A DNA stretch of 64,000 nt. Source: JTS-RE37 sp041743425 (GTDB lineage: Bacteria; Bacteroidota; Bacteroidia; Flavobacteriales; Flavobacteriaceae). Positions 43,811 through 53,151 of the stretch are shown in pieces (position 1 is the first letter of the stretch; every line of letters begins with the position of its first letter). The stretch covers positions 1 through 64,000 of the forward strand of contig JBGTMS010000041.1 of NCBI GenBank assembly GCA_041743425.1, read 5' to 3'. Under the pieces are notes generated by a model. It saw only the letters and a program-made list of their open reading frames with translations, searched no databases and had not been told where the DNA came from. The position numbers and the translations under genes are program-made.

Positions 43811-45001
43811 TCAACCAATGACACCGGATCCGATAAGTTCCTCACTGTGATACCATGCGACAAACTGTCCTTCTGCGATCGCGGTTTGAGCACAATCGAA
43901 ATCGACATACATCCCACCTTCAATTTTAAATAAGGTAGCCCGCTGTAGCGGCTGCCTGTAACGGATTCGGGCTTTCACTTCCATGGATTGATCCTCGATG
44001 AGAGCAAGGTCAGTACGGATCCAGTGAAGATCATTGTCGGCCACAAAAAGGGTTCTCCTTAACAAGCCCGGGTGCTGTTTTCCCTGCCCTGTATAAATAA
44101 TATTATCGGCCACATCGGTTTTGATCACAAAGAGGGGTTCTTTTTTACCCCCTACATCGAGACCTTTCCGCTGCCCAATAGTAAAGTAATGTGCTCCCTG
44201 ATGTTCACCAACAACCTTGCCGTCGGTCAGCACATATGTATTTTTTTCCGCAAAGAATGCCAGTTCCTCCACTTTGGTCCGGAACTCAGGCACCGATTTC
44301 TGATAGTGGATATTGTCCGACGGAATTTCAACGATAGGACCTTTCTTTGAGGCCAGTTGTTGTTGCAGAAAGTCAGGAAGGCGTACCTTTCCTATAAAGC
44401 ATAATCCCTGAGAATCCTTTTTGTCTGCAGTAATTAACCCATTTTCAGCAGCAATCCGGCGTACTTCAGGCTTGGTGAGATGTCCAATGGGAAAGAGGGT
44501 CGCGGCTAATTGTTGCTGGGATAACTGACACAGGAAGTAGGATTGATCTTTATTCCCGTCAACGCCCGTCAATAATCTGTGGACCGCATTGCCATCAGCC
44601 AGCATTTGGGTGTCTTTCCTGCAATAGTGTCCGGTAGCCACAAAGTCGGCCCCCAGTTCCAGGGCCAGTTTCAGGAAAACATCAAACTTGATCTCCCTGT
44701 TACAAAGCACATCCGGATTGGGTGTTCGCCCACTTTGGTATTCCCTGAACATATAGTCTACTATCCGTTCGCGGTATACTTTGCTCAGATCAATGGTCTG
44801 AAAGGGGATCCCCAGCTTCTCTGCCACTATAAGGGCATCATTACTGTCCTCAAGCCAGGGGCATTCTCCGGAAATAGTTACAGAATCGTCATGCCAGTTC
44901 TTCATAAACAGTCCAATCACCTCATACCCCTGTGACTTCAGCAGATAAGCGGCAACACTACTATCAACACCTCCTGAGAGACCGACAACAACTTTTTTCA
45001 T
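43811..45001 (-). CDS. mnmA: tRNA-specific 2-thiouridylase
   Basis: MnmA, 396 residues, makes the 2-thio group of wobble uridine 34 in tRNA Lys, Glu and Gln. The PP-loop VGLSGGVDSSVAAYLL is at the N-terminus, the catalytic cysteines are in NPDVLCNREIKFD and SQGLCFIGKVRLPDF, and the DFVATGHYCRKD and FTIGQRKGLDVGG blocks are typical. The stretch GLFMKNWHDDSVTISGECPW is the usual substrate-binding insertion seen in Bacteroidota. A perfect -7 box lies 16 bp upstream. Confidence 0.97.
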   Translation of the reverse strand: MKKVVVGLSGGVDSSVAAYLLKSQGYEVIGLFMKNWHDDSVTISGECPWLEDSNDALIVAEKLGIPFQTIDLSKVYRERIVDYMFREYQSGRTPNPDVLCNREIKFDVFLKLALELGADFVATGHYCRKDTQMLADGNAVHRLLTGVDGNKDQSYFLCQLSQQQLAATLFPIGHLTKPEVRRIAAENGLITADKKDSQGLCFIGKVRLPDFLQQQLASKKGPIVEIPSDNIHYQKSVPEFRTKVEELAFFAEKNTYVLTDGKVVGEHQGAHYFTIGQRKGLDVGGKKEPLFVIKTDVADNIIYTGQGKQHPGLLRRTLFVADNDLHWIRTDLALIEDQSMEVKARIRYRQPLQRATLFKIEGGMYVDFDCAQTAIAEGQFVAWYHSEELIGSGVIG

Positions 45002-45017
45002 TAGATAGAATGTATGT

Positions 45018-45025
45018 CAAAAATA
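45018..45025 (-). promoter_or_regulatory. -7 box of mnmA
   Basis: TATTTTTG on the minus strand, exact TAnnTTTG, 16 bp before the ATG at 45001. No -33 TTG is seen at the usual distance. Confidence 0.5.
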
Positions 45026-45258
45026 CGAAATTCAGAAGGAGGACGGTAGGGCAGCTATAAGCGAAAAATGGATAACATCAGGATTGCCTGGGTTGGCATA
45101 CATAACGGGGAACTTTACAACTATTCTTTTTTTGAGAGGCAGATTATATGCAATTTAGCAGTCCCAAATCTTACCAAACATAACCCAGCCAACGGTGAAA
45201 CCCTGAGATCTGACACCCATCGATCCGGGGTTTTCTATTTATAGCCCGCTCTATTCTT
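45026..45258. other. Intergenic region between yidC and mnmA, one doubtful ORF
   Basis: About 230 bp. A plus-strand frame from ATG 45068 to TAG 45242-45244 (58 codons, MDNIRIAWVGIHNGELYNY...) has no recognised homologue or ribosome binding site and runs against both neighbours; it is probably chance. No strong terminator for yidC was found. Confidence 0.3.
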
Positions 45259-47106
45259 TTAGCGCTTCCCGGAGTTCTTTTGCGCCTCGGCCTGTTCCAT
45301 TAACTCACGCATTTTGCGTTGGAATTTATTTTCCTTTTTGGGTTTCAGTTTATTTTCCTGTATCTGTGCGTGTATCTTATCTTCATCAAGGATGAATTTT
45401 TTGATGGCCAGCATGATGAAAATGGTGATCAGATTCGAAATAAAGTAATACAAACTGAGACCACTGGCGTAATTATTAAAGAAAAACAGCATCATCAGCG
45501 GAGAAAGGTACATGATGAATTTCATATTCGGCATGCCCGGCTGGGTTTGCATACTCTGACCGGTCGTCATCATCATATAAAAGAAGATGGCAATTGAGGC
45601 GAGAATGGGAAACAGGCTCACATGGTCGCCATAAAAAGGAATGCTGAACGGCAGATGTGCTATGGTATCATAAGAAGCCAGATCATCAGCCCATAGAAAA
45701 GGTTTTTGTCTCAATGCGAAGGAAGTAGGAAAGAACATGAAAAGGGCGTAAAAGATAGGCAATTGCAACAAGGCTGGGACACAACCGCTCATAGGACTCA
45801 CCCCGGCCTTATTGTAAAGCTTCATGGTCTCCTGTTGTTTTTTCATCGCATTATCCTTGTATTTCTCGCCCAATTCCGTAATCTCCGGTTTGAGCACTTT
45901 CATTTTTGCCTGGGAAAGGTAGGATTTGTATGTCACTGGAGACATGACCAGTCGCACGATGATCGTCATTACAATAATCGCGATCCCGTAAGGCAGAAAT
46001 GAAATAAGCAAGGTGTAAAAGCTGGTAAAAATGTATCGGTTGATCCATCCGAAAATCCCCCAACCAAAGGGAATTGAGTCGGCAAGTCCCAGTTCCTTGT
46101 ATCTGTCAAGTTCCTTGATATCGGTCGGCCCGTAATACCAATGCATGTCGTAGTCGAGTTCCCCACCGTCCAGCGCGAGGGGTATGTTGGCTGCATATTC
46201 CTTTGTAAATTTAGCAGCATCATCATCCTCTGCGAGATTTTTAGAGCTGAGTTGCGCATTTGCAAAGAGCTTCTCGCTTGCAAGGATAGAGCTGAAGAAA
46301 TGCTGGCGATAAGAGAGCCATTTTACCGCTTCCTCAGTTTCTTCATCATCACTGCCTTCAGACAATTTACTGATTTTTCCGTCTTCATAATTATACGTAA
46401 GCCTGGTATAACGGTTTTCATATTGCACACTCTTACTGTGCCTGATACCCCGAAGTTGCCAGTTGAGTTGTATGGGTTGGCCGGCATTAACCATTCCGCT
46501 CAGCCCCTGGGTTCGCACTTTAAAATCCAGGAGGTATTCGCCGGGTTTCATCTCATACTGATACTCAAGATACTGGTCCGGGGCAACTTTTGCCTTCATT
46601 GAGAGGATCTGGTTCTCTCCGCTTTTGGCCAAAGTAGGTTCAAAGTACAGGTTTTTGGTATGAAGCACCCGGTTATCGTTTGTTGTAAACTGAAGGTCAA
46701 AAGAGGCATTTCCTTCACGGACCAAATGGACCGGCACGGAATCAAAAGTCACGTAGTCCTTCATTCTGGCTTCAACCACCTGACCTCCCTTGTTACTAAT
46801 CCGAAGGAAGAGCACTTCATTTTCCAGAGTAGTTATTTCAGGAGAGGCTTTGGTAAAGCTGAAGTCGCCGATGGTTTTGTTATAGGCTGCAACGGCTGTC
46901 GAGTCATTGAGGTCTATGGAGTCTTCTTCAGAAAGCTTCGAAGATGGCGTTGGATTTTCATTCTCTTCCTGCCGGGTAACTTGTTCTTTTTTCTGCGCTT
47001 CTGCTTCTTCAGGGGTAGGTTGATTCGTGTAGAACCAAAAAATGAGGATCGCGAAAATCAGCATAAATCCGATGATCGAATTAATATCCAGTTTTTTTTC
47101 TTCCAT
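45259..47106 (-). CDS. yidC: Membrane protein insertase YidC
   Basis: YidC/Oxa1, 615 residues, inserts proteins into the inner membrane alone or with Sec. An N-terminal helix (SIIGFMLIFAILIFWFY) is followed by a charged linker, a large periplasmic beta domain (about 75-330) and the conserved five-helix core (about 355-580), including VRLVMSPVTYKSYLSQAKM with the positively charged groove and the coiled cytoplasmic hairpin. The tail is basic (KLKPKKENKFQRKM), suited to ribosome binding. It lies 99 bp after pyrG with a separate promoter-like box between them. Confidence 0.97.
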   Translation of the reverse strand: MEEKKLDINSIIGFMLIFAILIFWFYTNQPTPEEAEAQKKEQVTRQEENENPTPSSKLSEEDSIDLNDSTAVAAYNKTIGDFSFTKASPEITTLENEVLFLRISNKGGQVVEARMKDYVTFDSVPVHLVREGNASFDLQFTTNDNRVLHTKNLYFEPTLAKSGENQILSMKAKVAPDQYLEYQYEMKPGEYLLDFKVRTQGLSGMVNAGQPIQLNWQLRGIRHSKSVQYENRYTRLTYNYEDGKISKLSEGSDDEETEEAVKWLSYRQHFFSSILASEKLFANAQLSSKNLAEDDDAAKFTKEYAANIPLALDGGELDYDMHWYYGPTDIKELDRYKELGLADSIPFGWGIFGWINRYIFTSFYTLLISFLPYGIAIIVMTIIVRLVMSPVTYKSYLSQAKMKVLKPEITELGEKYKDNAMKKQQETMKLYNKAGVSPMSGCVPALLQLPIFYALFMFFPTSFALRQKPFLWADDLASYDTIAHLPFSIPFYGDHVSLFPILASIAIFFYMMMTTGQSMQTQPGMPNMKFIMYLSPLMMLFFFNNYASGLSLYYFISNLITIFIMLAIKKFILDEDKIHAQIQENKLKPKKENKFQRKMRELMEQAEAQKNSGKR

Positions 47107-47180
47107 CTAATACTCTATTGAAGACCTGCCCGAGGTATTGCAACGGGCGGATCGGATAATTTTATTGGCTTATGGGGCTG

Positions 47181-47188
47181 CAAATATA
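47181..47188 (-). promoter_or_regulatory. -7 box between pyrG and yidC
   Basis: TATATTTG on the minus strand, exact consensus, 74 bp before the yidC ATG. A TTTG at 47212-47215 inside the pyrG end could be the -33 element, though the 23 bp spacer is long. Confidence 0.5.
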
Positions 47189-47205
47189 TGCCCAATTGTG
47201 CAGTT

Positions 47206-48843
47206 TTATGCCAAACTGGCATTAGATTGTTGCTTTTTGTACTGAAGTACGGCTTTCACAAAACCAATAAAGAGAGGATGTGGATTAGCAACAGTACTTT
47301 TGTATTCCGGATGGAACTGAACGCCAATAAACCATGGATGGGAGGGGATTTCAATTATCTCTACAAGCCCGGTTTTCGGGTTGATCCCCGAGGCAACGAG
47401 ACCGGCAGCCTCTATTTGCTCTTTGTATTCGTTATTAAATTCATACCTGTGCCTGTGGCGCTCAGAAATAGCCGTTTTACCCTGATACATCCTGTGTGCC
47501 AGCGTATTCTCAGTCAGCCTGCAATCCCAGGCTCCCAGCCTCATGGTGCCACCTTTGTTTTTTACCGCTTTCTGTTCTTCCATAAGGCAAATGACCGGAT
47601 GCGATGTACTCTCCACCATTTCGGTTGAATTGGCATCCTTTAACCCCAGCATGTTTCTGGAGAATTCAATAACCGCCATTTGCATCCCAAGGCAGATTCC
47701 GAGAAAGGGAATCCCGTTTTCGCGGGCGAATTGCACGGCTTTTATTTTTCCTTCAATTCCCCGTTCACCAAAGCCAGGGGCCACCAGTACGCCGTCCAGC
47801 CCTTTCATTTTCTGTTCAAAATTATTGGGGGTAAAATATTCGGAATGCAGGGAGCGGACATTTACCCTAACCTCGTTGATCGCACCTGCATGAATAAATG
47901 ATTCCAGAATGGATTTATAGGAATCCTGCAGCTCAACATATTTGCCGATAAGTCCGATAGTAACTTCCCCTTTGGGGTTTTTATGCCGGTCTAAAAATTC
48001 ATTCCATTGCGTGAGGTCCGGGGATGGGTTTTCAGGCAAGGCCAATTTTTTCAACGCTACCGTATCCAGACCTTCCTCCTGCATCAATATGGGTACATCA
48101 TAAATTGTGGATGCATCTATGGACTGAATGACCGCTTCTTTTTTTACATTGCAGAAAAGGGCCATTTTTTGTTTGAGTTCATCGGAGATATCATGTTCTG
48201 TACGACAGACAAGAATATCTGCTTTGATACCGCTTTCCATCAGGGTCTTAACGGAATGTTGTGTGGGCTTTGTCTTCAATTCCCCTGCAGCGGACAGGTA
48301 GGGTACCAGCGTCAGATGGACGACGATGGCATTATTGTCACCAAGTTCCCACAGAAGCTGGCGTACCGCTTCTATATAGGGCAGCGATTCAATATCCCCT
48401 ACAGTACCTCCAATTTCCGTTATGACAATGTCATAATCCCCGCTGTTCCCAAGGATCTGAATGCGTTCCTTGATCTCATTGGTAATATGCGGGATCACCT
48501 GTACGGTCTTTCCCAGGAATTCTCCACGGCGTTCCTTTTCTATCACGCTCTGGTAAATCCTTCCCGTGGTGACATTATTGGCTTGTGAGGTCCTTACGTT
48601 CAAAAACCGTTCGTAATGCCCGAGGTCAAGGTCAGTCTCTGCTCCGTCATCCGTCACATAACATTCCCCGTGTTCGTAAGGATTGAGCGTCCCGGGATCG
48701 ACATTAATATAGGGGTCCAGTTTTTGAATGGTGGTTCTGTATCCACGGGCTTGCAGAAGTTTTGCAAGTGAGGCGGCAATGATCCCTTTTCCCAGGGATG
48801 AAGTGACACCTCCCGTAACGAAAATGTATTTAATTTCAGACAT
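47206..48843 (-). CDS. pyrG: CTP synthase
   Basis: PyrG, 545 residues, aminates UTP to CTP using glutamine and ATP. The synthetase domain (about 1-270) starts KYIFVTGGVTSSLGKGIIAA and includes the EIGGTVGDIESLPYIEA block. The glutaminase domain (about 290-535) carries the catalytic Cys in FLGICLGMQMAVIEF and the His/Glu in GVQFHPEYKS. Length is normal. A near-consensus -7 box (TATCTTTA) lies 24 bp upstream, and yidC follows on the same strand. Confidence 0.98.
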   Translation of the reverse strand: MSEIKYIFVTGGVTSSLGKGIIAASLAKLLQARGYRTTIQKLDPYINVDPGTLNPYEHGECYVTDDGAETDLDLGHYERFLNVRTSQANNVTTGRIYQSVIEKERRGEFLGKTVQVIPHITNEIKERIQILGNSGDYDIVITEIGGTVGDIESLPYIEAVRQLLWELGDNNAIVVHLTLVPYLSAAGELKTKPTQHSVKTLMESGIKADILVCRTEHDISDELKQKMALFCNVKKEAVIQSIDASTIYDVPILMQEEGLDTVALKKLALPENPSPDLTQWNEFLDRHKNPKGEVTIGLIGKYVELQDSYKSILESFIHAGAINEVRVNVRSLHSEYFTPNNFEQKMKGLDGVLVAPGFGERGIEGKIKAVQFARENGIPFLGICLGMQMAVIEFSRNMLGLKDANSTEMVESTSHPVICLMEEQKAVKNKGGTMRLGAWDCRLTENTLAHRMYQGKTAISERHRHRYEFNNEYKEQIEAAGLVASGINPKTGLVEIIEIPSHPWFIGVQFHPEYKSTVANPHPLFIGFVKAVLQYKKQQSNASLA

Positions 48844-48867
48844 GATGGAATACTATGTTACGGGAGT

Positions 48868-48875
48868 TAAAGATA
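48868..48875 (-). promoter_or_regulatory. -7 box of pyrG
   Basis: TATCTTTA on the minus strand, one mismatch to TAnnTTTG, 24 bp before the ATG at 48843. Confidence 0.45.
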
Positions 48876-49061
48876 CGAATTGCGCAAAGAAATCGCAGCT
48901 AATACGTAGAATACTTTTAAAATCGGAAGGTCTGCCGGCAGGGGTTGCCGTAGTGTTAGGGCAAGTGTACAGGGCACAACGCCAATTATCTGGCATCAGT
49001 TTGTATGTGGATTTGCCCGGGAAAGGACAAGCCAGTGGTTAAATGTTCCTATCGTTTTCCG

Positions 49062-49092
49062 TTGGGGCTTCAAACGAAATCGATTATATTTA
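49062..49092 (+). promoter_or_regulatory. Promoter of the hydroxypyruvate isomerase-like gene
   Basis: TTG at 49062-49064, 20 bp spacer, TATATTTA at 49085-49092, 21 bp before the ATG. Spacing and -7 word equal those before the interrupted M20 gene at 23601-23631. Confidence 0.55.
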
Positions 49093-49113
49093 GTATCTGC
49101 AAAACATCAGAAC

Positions 49114-49983
49114 ATGAAACGTAGATCATTTATCAGTGCCACAGCAGCCGCTTCGGTAGGGGCGTTGTCAACCACAACGGTTACAGCGATGCCCGCTATG
49201 GGGACAAACCCTTTCAAATTAAAAGGAAATATCAACCACAGTGCCTGCTTCTGGTGCTATAATCCCATTCCGCTGGAGGATTTTCTTGTGAGTCTGAAAG
49301 GACTTGGCATACCGGCTATCGATCTGGTAGGCCCCGACGACTGGCCATTACTTAAAAAGCATGGCATTCATGCCTCTATGTGCTGGGGAGCCCAGATCAA
49401 CCTTACCGAAGGGTTTAATGATCCTCAATATCACGAGGTCCTCATTAAAAATTACACAGAAATGATTCCCAAGGTCGCAGAAGCAGGGTATAAGAACCTC
49501 ATTTGTTTTAGCGGAAACCGCAACGGTATGGACGATACTACAGGCTTAAAAAACTGCGCCGCCGGCCTTAAGAAAATCATGCCTGTTGCGGCGGAACATG
49601 GTATTGTGGTACAGATGGAATTGCTGAATTCAAAAGTGGATCATAAGGACTATATGTGCGACCATGCTCCGTGGGGAGTAGCGCTCTGTGAAGAAGTGGG
49701 TTCCGAAAATTTCAAACTTCTTTACGACATATACCACATGCAGATCATGGAGGGCGATGTGATCCGCACCATTCAGGATCACCATGCTTATTTCGGACAT
49801 TATCACACAGGTGGCAATCCCGGCAGGCATGAGATAAATGAAACTCAGGAACTCTATTATCCTGCTATCATGAAGGCGATCATAGCAACTGGCTTTAAAG
49901 GTCATGTGGCCCAGGAGTTCGTACCGACATGGGAGGATAAGATCGCGGCGCTGAAAGAAGGGGTGACAATTTGCGATGTGTAG
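49114..49983 (+). CDS. Tat-exported hydroxypyruvate isomerase-like TIM-barrel protein
   Basis: A 289-residue sugar-phosphate-isomerase/epimerase TIM barrel of the hydroxypyruvate isomerase group. The N-terminus MKRRSFISATAAASVGALS has a twin-arginine signal, so the folded protein is sent to the periplasm. Barrel motifs: NICF-type LICFSGNRNGMDDTTG, VVQMELLNSKVDHKDYMCDH (Glu metal ligand), LLYDIYHMQIMEGD (Asp/His) and GHVAQEFVPTW (Glu). The true substrate may be a ketose rather than hydroxypyruvate. Single-gene unit. Confidence 0.9.
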   Translation: MKRRSFISATAAASVGALSTTTVTAMPAMGTNPFKLKGNINHSACFWCYNPIPLEDFLVSLKGLGIPAIDLVGPDDWPLLKKHGIHASMCWGAQINLTEGFNDPQYHEVLIKNYTEMIPKVAEAGYKNLICFSGNRNGMDDTTGLKNCAAGLKKIMPVAAEHGIVVQMELLNSKVDHKDYMCDHAPWGVALCEEVGSENFKLLYDIYHMQIMEGDVIRTIQDHHAYFGHYHTGGNPGRHEINETQELYYPAIMKAIIATGFKGHVAQEFVPTWEDKIAALKEGVTICDV

Positions 49984-50091
49984 GGTTATACCCGGAGTTC
50001 AGCAGAATAAATTGAAATGTATTCAGAAAACATTTTTGTGCTTATAATGTTGATCTGCATGCATCCGTGACGAACGGTCCGTAAGTAATTA

Positions 50092-50622
50092 TTAATCCTT
50101 CAGAGCCTCCGCAATCTTGCGGTTCCATAGTTTTTGCTGTTCGCGGTCTCTGGAATAGTTGGTTTCTTCATCATAGATCTCCTGAAATTCAGCCAATTCC
50201 TTATTGATCTGTTTGAAAATGGTTTGTACTTCCGCCTTAACATTACGGGTGAACCTCTTTTCATTCAAAATACTTCGGAATTTACGGGCAAACAACTCGG
50301 AAATATCAAAGTGGAGCTGTTCATGGCTTAGGACCACCGAATCGCAAACATCCGGCTGATACCAGGACTTATCCGGGTAAAAATAGGTGCTTACCGAAAA
50401 GTCAAGTGAAAGGCCTTCTTCATCATCCCTGGTAGAAAATTCATAGCTGATACCGCTGGCCGTAATCGCGGCAATGCCCGACCTGGAAGCCGGTCTGGCT
50501 TTAAAATCCGGCCACGACAGTTTTAGTCCGGGCTTCCAAATGATCGCTTCCTGCTCCTGTCCAAAGCCATATGCAAAGGTTATCAGAGCAACAAGAAAGA
50601 GCAGAATTCTTATTGGTGCCAA
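50092..50622 (-). CDS. DUF922 exported putative zinc protease
   Basis: A 176-residue protein with signal peptide (MAPIRILLFLVALITFAYGFGQ) and a DUF922 domain. The segment VVLSHEQLHFDISELFARKF holds a HEQLH motif, the HExxH zinc signature, and the C-terminal part is a charged helix (KQINKELAEFQEIYDEETNYS) that resembles the third-ligand region of small metallopeptidases. Proteolysis is predicted but not proven for this family. Its start overlaps the end of the OsmC gene by 13 bp, so it is the last gene of the guaA operon. Confidence 0.85.
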   Translation of the reverse strand: MAPIRILLFLVALITFAYGFGQEQEAIIWKPGLKLSWPDFKARPASRSGIAAITASGISYEFSTRDDEEGLSLDFSVSTYFYPDKSWYQPDVCDSVVLSHEQLHFDISELFARKFRSILNEKRFTRNVKAEVQTIFKQINKELAEFQEIYDEETNYSRDREQQKLWNRKIAEALKD

Positions 50623-51014
50623 TGGAAAGTGATATCACATTTAATATCCGGATGCAGACTTTGAAACACCGGACAAGTGTTGGCGCTGTTTTCAAGTATT
50701 TTCCGGTTTTTCTCAGAAACAACTGCCGGAAGTTGAAGAACGATAGCTATGCCGGATATCCTGCGTGGATCTGCCGCCATGTACTTGGTAACCTCAGCCG
50801 TAGAATTTTTAAGTTCCACCTCCATACTCCTTGCCTTGATTCCCATAATGGTCAACATACAACAGGCAAGCGCTGTGGCTACAGTATCGGTCGGCGAGAA
50901 TGCCTGCCCAAGTCCATTGTTGTCCCTAGGAGCATCTGTAATAAATTCGTTGCCGGAAGCAAGATGTACACTGGTCGTTCTGAGCTCTCCAGTATATGTT
51001 ACCCTCGAGGTCAT
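50610..51014 (-). CDS. OsmC family peroxide-reducing protein
   Basis: A 134-residue OsmC/Ohr-fold protein. The two redox cysteines are in VATALACCMLTIMG and NSANTCPVFQSL, the positions expected for thiol-dependent peroxidases; the first position is a CC pair. The missing extended Ohr motifs favour the YhfA/OsmC branch. It starts 2 bp after the LysM protein stop and overlaps the DUF922 start. Likely reduces organic hydroperoxides in the cytoplasm. Confidence 0.9.
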   Translation of the reverse strand: MTSRVTYTGELRTTSVHLASGNEFITDAPRDNNGLGQAFSPTDTVATALACCMLTIMGIKARSMEVELKNSTAEVTKYMAADPRRISGIAIVLQLPAVVSEKNRKILENSANTCPVFQSLHPDIKCDITFHWHQ

Positions 51015-51016
51015 AA

Positions 51017-53149
51017 TTATGGTGTTACTTCTTTAATATACATGCTGTCATAAGTCATAATATAGGCCGCCGTATTGTAATATCCGGAGGATGGATTTTT
51101 GACATAGTCAAATTTATTTCCGGAATACTCCGTGACCCCGACAAATTCGGAAGCATCAAAAAGGCTGGCCTTGTAGGCCAGTTTGAGAAGGAGGTCAAAG
51201 GTAATGTCAAAGCCGCGGACGGCATACCTGTCCGGGGCGCTGCCCCACTTATCCTGATATCTCTTTATAAAACTATTACTCCCGGACTCCCTGTAGGCTG
51301 AAGGGTAGGTGAACTTTAAATTGGAGAGATGCGTAGTGGAGATCACATCATTTTCAAAGGCCTTGTTCTTGTTGGTGGTAAACATACGTATTCTGACCTT
51401 TTCAGAGGTGGCTGAATTGAGGATGGAGGTAACTCCCGGTACCAACTGCACATTGTCACTTTCTACAAAAATCCAGTTCTCAACTTCTTCTGACAGCATT
51501 TCTGTCAGTTTCTCAAGGTCGATGGAAATATTTTTTTCCTCTTCCTTGACTTCTATAATTTTTGCCTGGGGAAACTTGGCGATGATTTGTTGAGAAGCCC
51601 CATTGTTGTTCTCATCGGCTATGATGATCATATTCTGATCTGCGACTACATTTTCCATGTAACCCAGCATGTGGCCCCTTAAAATGGTATCGGCAGGAAT
51701 GGTGAAAAATACATTTGCCAGGCTGATTTCACTATCCGAGCTGATGGGCGCAATAACAGGCACCTTATATTGAGCTGCCTGCACAGCCACCTCATTCAGG
51801 GATTTTTGGTCAAGTGGCCCGATGATGGCGCTTACCCCGTTAAAACGCTCCTGTCTTAGAATCGATTTTACATGATCCAGACTCAATTGGGTATCAATTG
51901 TTTTGACGTCTACGGAAACGCCCAGGTCAGCAATGGAATCAAGGGCGACCAGAGCACCGGCATAGAGGCCGAGACTGTATTTCACTGCGTTGCTGCGTTC
52001 AATCGCATTAATCGTGCTTTCTTTATCTTCTAAATTGATTTTATCCAGGCGGAATGGCAGTAAAAAAACCAATTTCGGTTTATGACCGACATGGATGCTG
52101 TCCTTCAGATTGATCTTGTCAAGTACGAGCGAATTTTTGACCTCAAGATCCACGGCCTTCGCCTTGGGCAGTTTAATCACCATACCCGCTTTTAATCCTC
52201 TCGACAGTTCGGGGTTTAGTCGTGTTAATTCCCTCCAGGTTATTCCCAGACTTCGGGTAATAGTGTATTCGGTCTGCTTTGGTTTAACTTCATAAAATAT
52301 GTAGTTGTCCGTATTTATTTCTCCTGTTTCCACCCCTCTTTTAGGCAACCGGATCACCATCCCCTCCTTTAAGCCATTCCGCTCTGCAATCTCCGGGTTC
52401 AGCCGTACGATCTCTTCCCCAGATATTCCGTATTCCTGGCTCAGGCTGTATAATGTTTTCTTGGGCGGTACAGTGTAGGAATCATAAAGCTGCACCTGCT
52501 GCCCTTCCACAGTGGATCCGGCAATTTTAGGAAGCATTAGTTCCTGACCTACCGCCAGGTAATTCGTGGTCTCAGGTAAGGAAGGGTTCAGCGCCAGCAG
52601 ACTATCTATAGAAATTCCATGTTTGTTGACGATGCTCCATCGGGTCTCCTTTGGCTGTACAGTATAGCTTATAAGATCTCCTGAGTCCGTCATAGGATCG
52701 CCCTGCGCAGATTTTTTATACCTGGGTACTCTCAGAACCATTTTTTTCATTAACGGTTCGGAGTAGAGCGATCGGTTATACCTTTTGAGTTCCTCCTCCG
52801 AAACACTGTATCTGCTGGCAATTGCGTAAAGTGTCTCATCATTCCTGACTCGATGAGAAGTGAAGCCTATGGGCTCGCGGTCTCTACTCTCCGTGGTATC
52901 GGCAGGTGTACTTGCCGGCTTAGCTGCAGAAGGCACTACCAGCATCGTATTTGGTTGGAGGGTGTCTGCTGATGAAAGTTCCCGGTTGTACCGAAGGATG
53001 TCTTCCGGAGTAACGTTGTACATCCGCGCGATACTGCTCAGGGTCTCTCCTCTTTTTACCTGATGTGTTGTCAGTGCCTGTGCGGTTGCTTTACAACCCA
53101 TGTTCATCACCAGAAGGAGTATATACAGATAGCTGAAAAATCGTTTCAT
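51017..53149 (-). CDS. Five-LysM protein with periplasmic-binding-protein-like domain
   Basis: A 710-residue exported protein. Five LysM domains (about 29-73, 99-142, 162-207, 225-269, 286-328) bind peptidoglycan; the first two have the classical HQVKRGETLSSIARMYNV form and the later ones are more divergent. From about 355 to 705 there is a type 1 periplasmic binding fold (PKLVFLLPFRLDKINLEDKE, FNGVSAIIGPLDQKSLNEVA, VADQNMIIIADENNNG) related to LivJ/LpoA-type proteins. ATG 53149, rather than 53161 inside guaA, avoids overlap with guaA and gives MKRFFSYLYILLLVMNMGC. LpoA-like proteins activate cell-wall synthases, which would suit the LysM part; this is inference. Confidence 0.9.
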   Translation of the reverse strand: MKRFFSYLYILLLVMNMGCKATAQALTTHQVKRGETLSSIARMYNVTPEDILRYNRELSSADTLQPNTMLVVPSAAKPASTPADTTESRDREPIGFTSHRVRNDETLYAIASRYSVSEEELKRYNRSLYSEPLMKKMVLRVPRYKKSAQGDPMTDSGDLISYTVQPKETRWSIVNKHGISIDSLLALNPSLPETTNYLAVGQELMLPKIAGSTVEGQQVQLYDSYTVPPKKTLYSLSQEYGISGEEIVRLNPEIAERNGLKEGMVIRLPKRGVETGEINTDNYIFYEVKPKQTEYTITRSLGITWRELTRLNPELSRGLKAGMVIKLPKAKAVDLEVKNSLVLDKINLKDSIHVGHKPKLVFLLPFRLDKINLEDKESTINAIERSNAVKYSLGLYAGALVALDSIADLGVSVDVKTIDTQLSLDHVKSILRQERFNGVSAIIGPLDQKSLNEVAVQAAQYKVPVIAPISSDSEISLANVFFTIPADTILRGHMLGYMENVVADQNMIIIADENNNGASQQIIAKFPQAKIIEVKEEEKNISIDLEKLTEMLSEEVENWIFVESDNVQLVPGVTSILNSATSEKVRIRMFTTNKNKAFENDVISTTHLSNLKFTYPSAYRESGSNSFIKRYQDKWGSAPDRYAVRGFDITFDLLLKLAYKASLFDASEFVGVTEYSGNKFDYVKNPSSGYYNTAAYIMTYDSMYIKEVTP

Positions 53150-53151
53150 AA

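Noticed and set aside
48842..49042. 67-codon plus-strand frame starting in the CATG of pyrG
   Set aside because: It looks like another overlapping divergent start, but the peptide has no recognisable features and pyrG has a good promoter there; likely chance.
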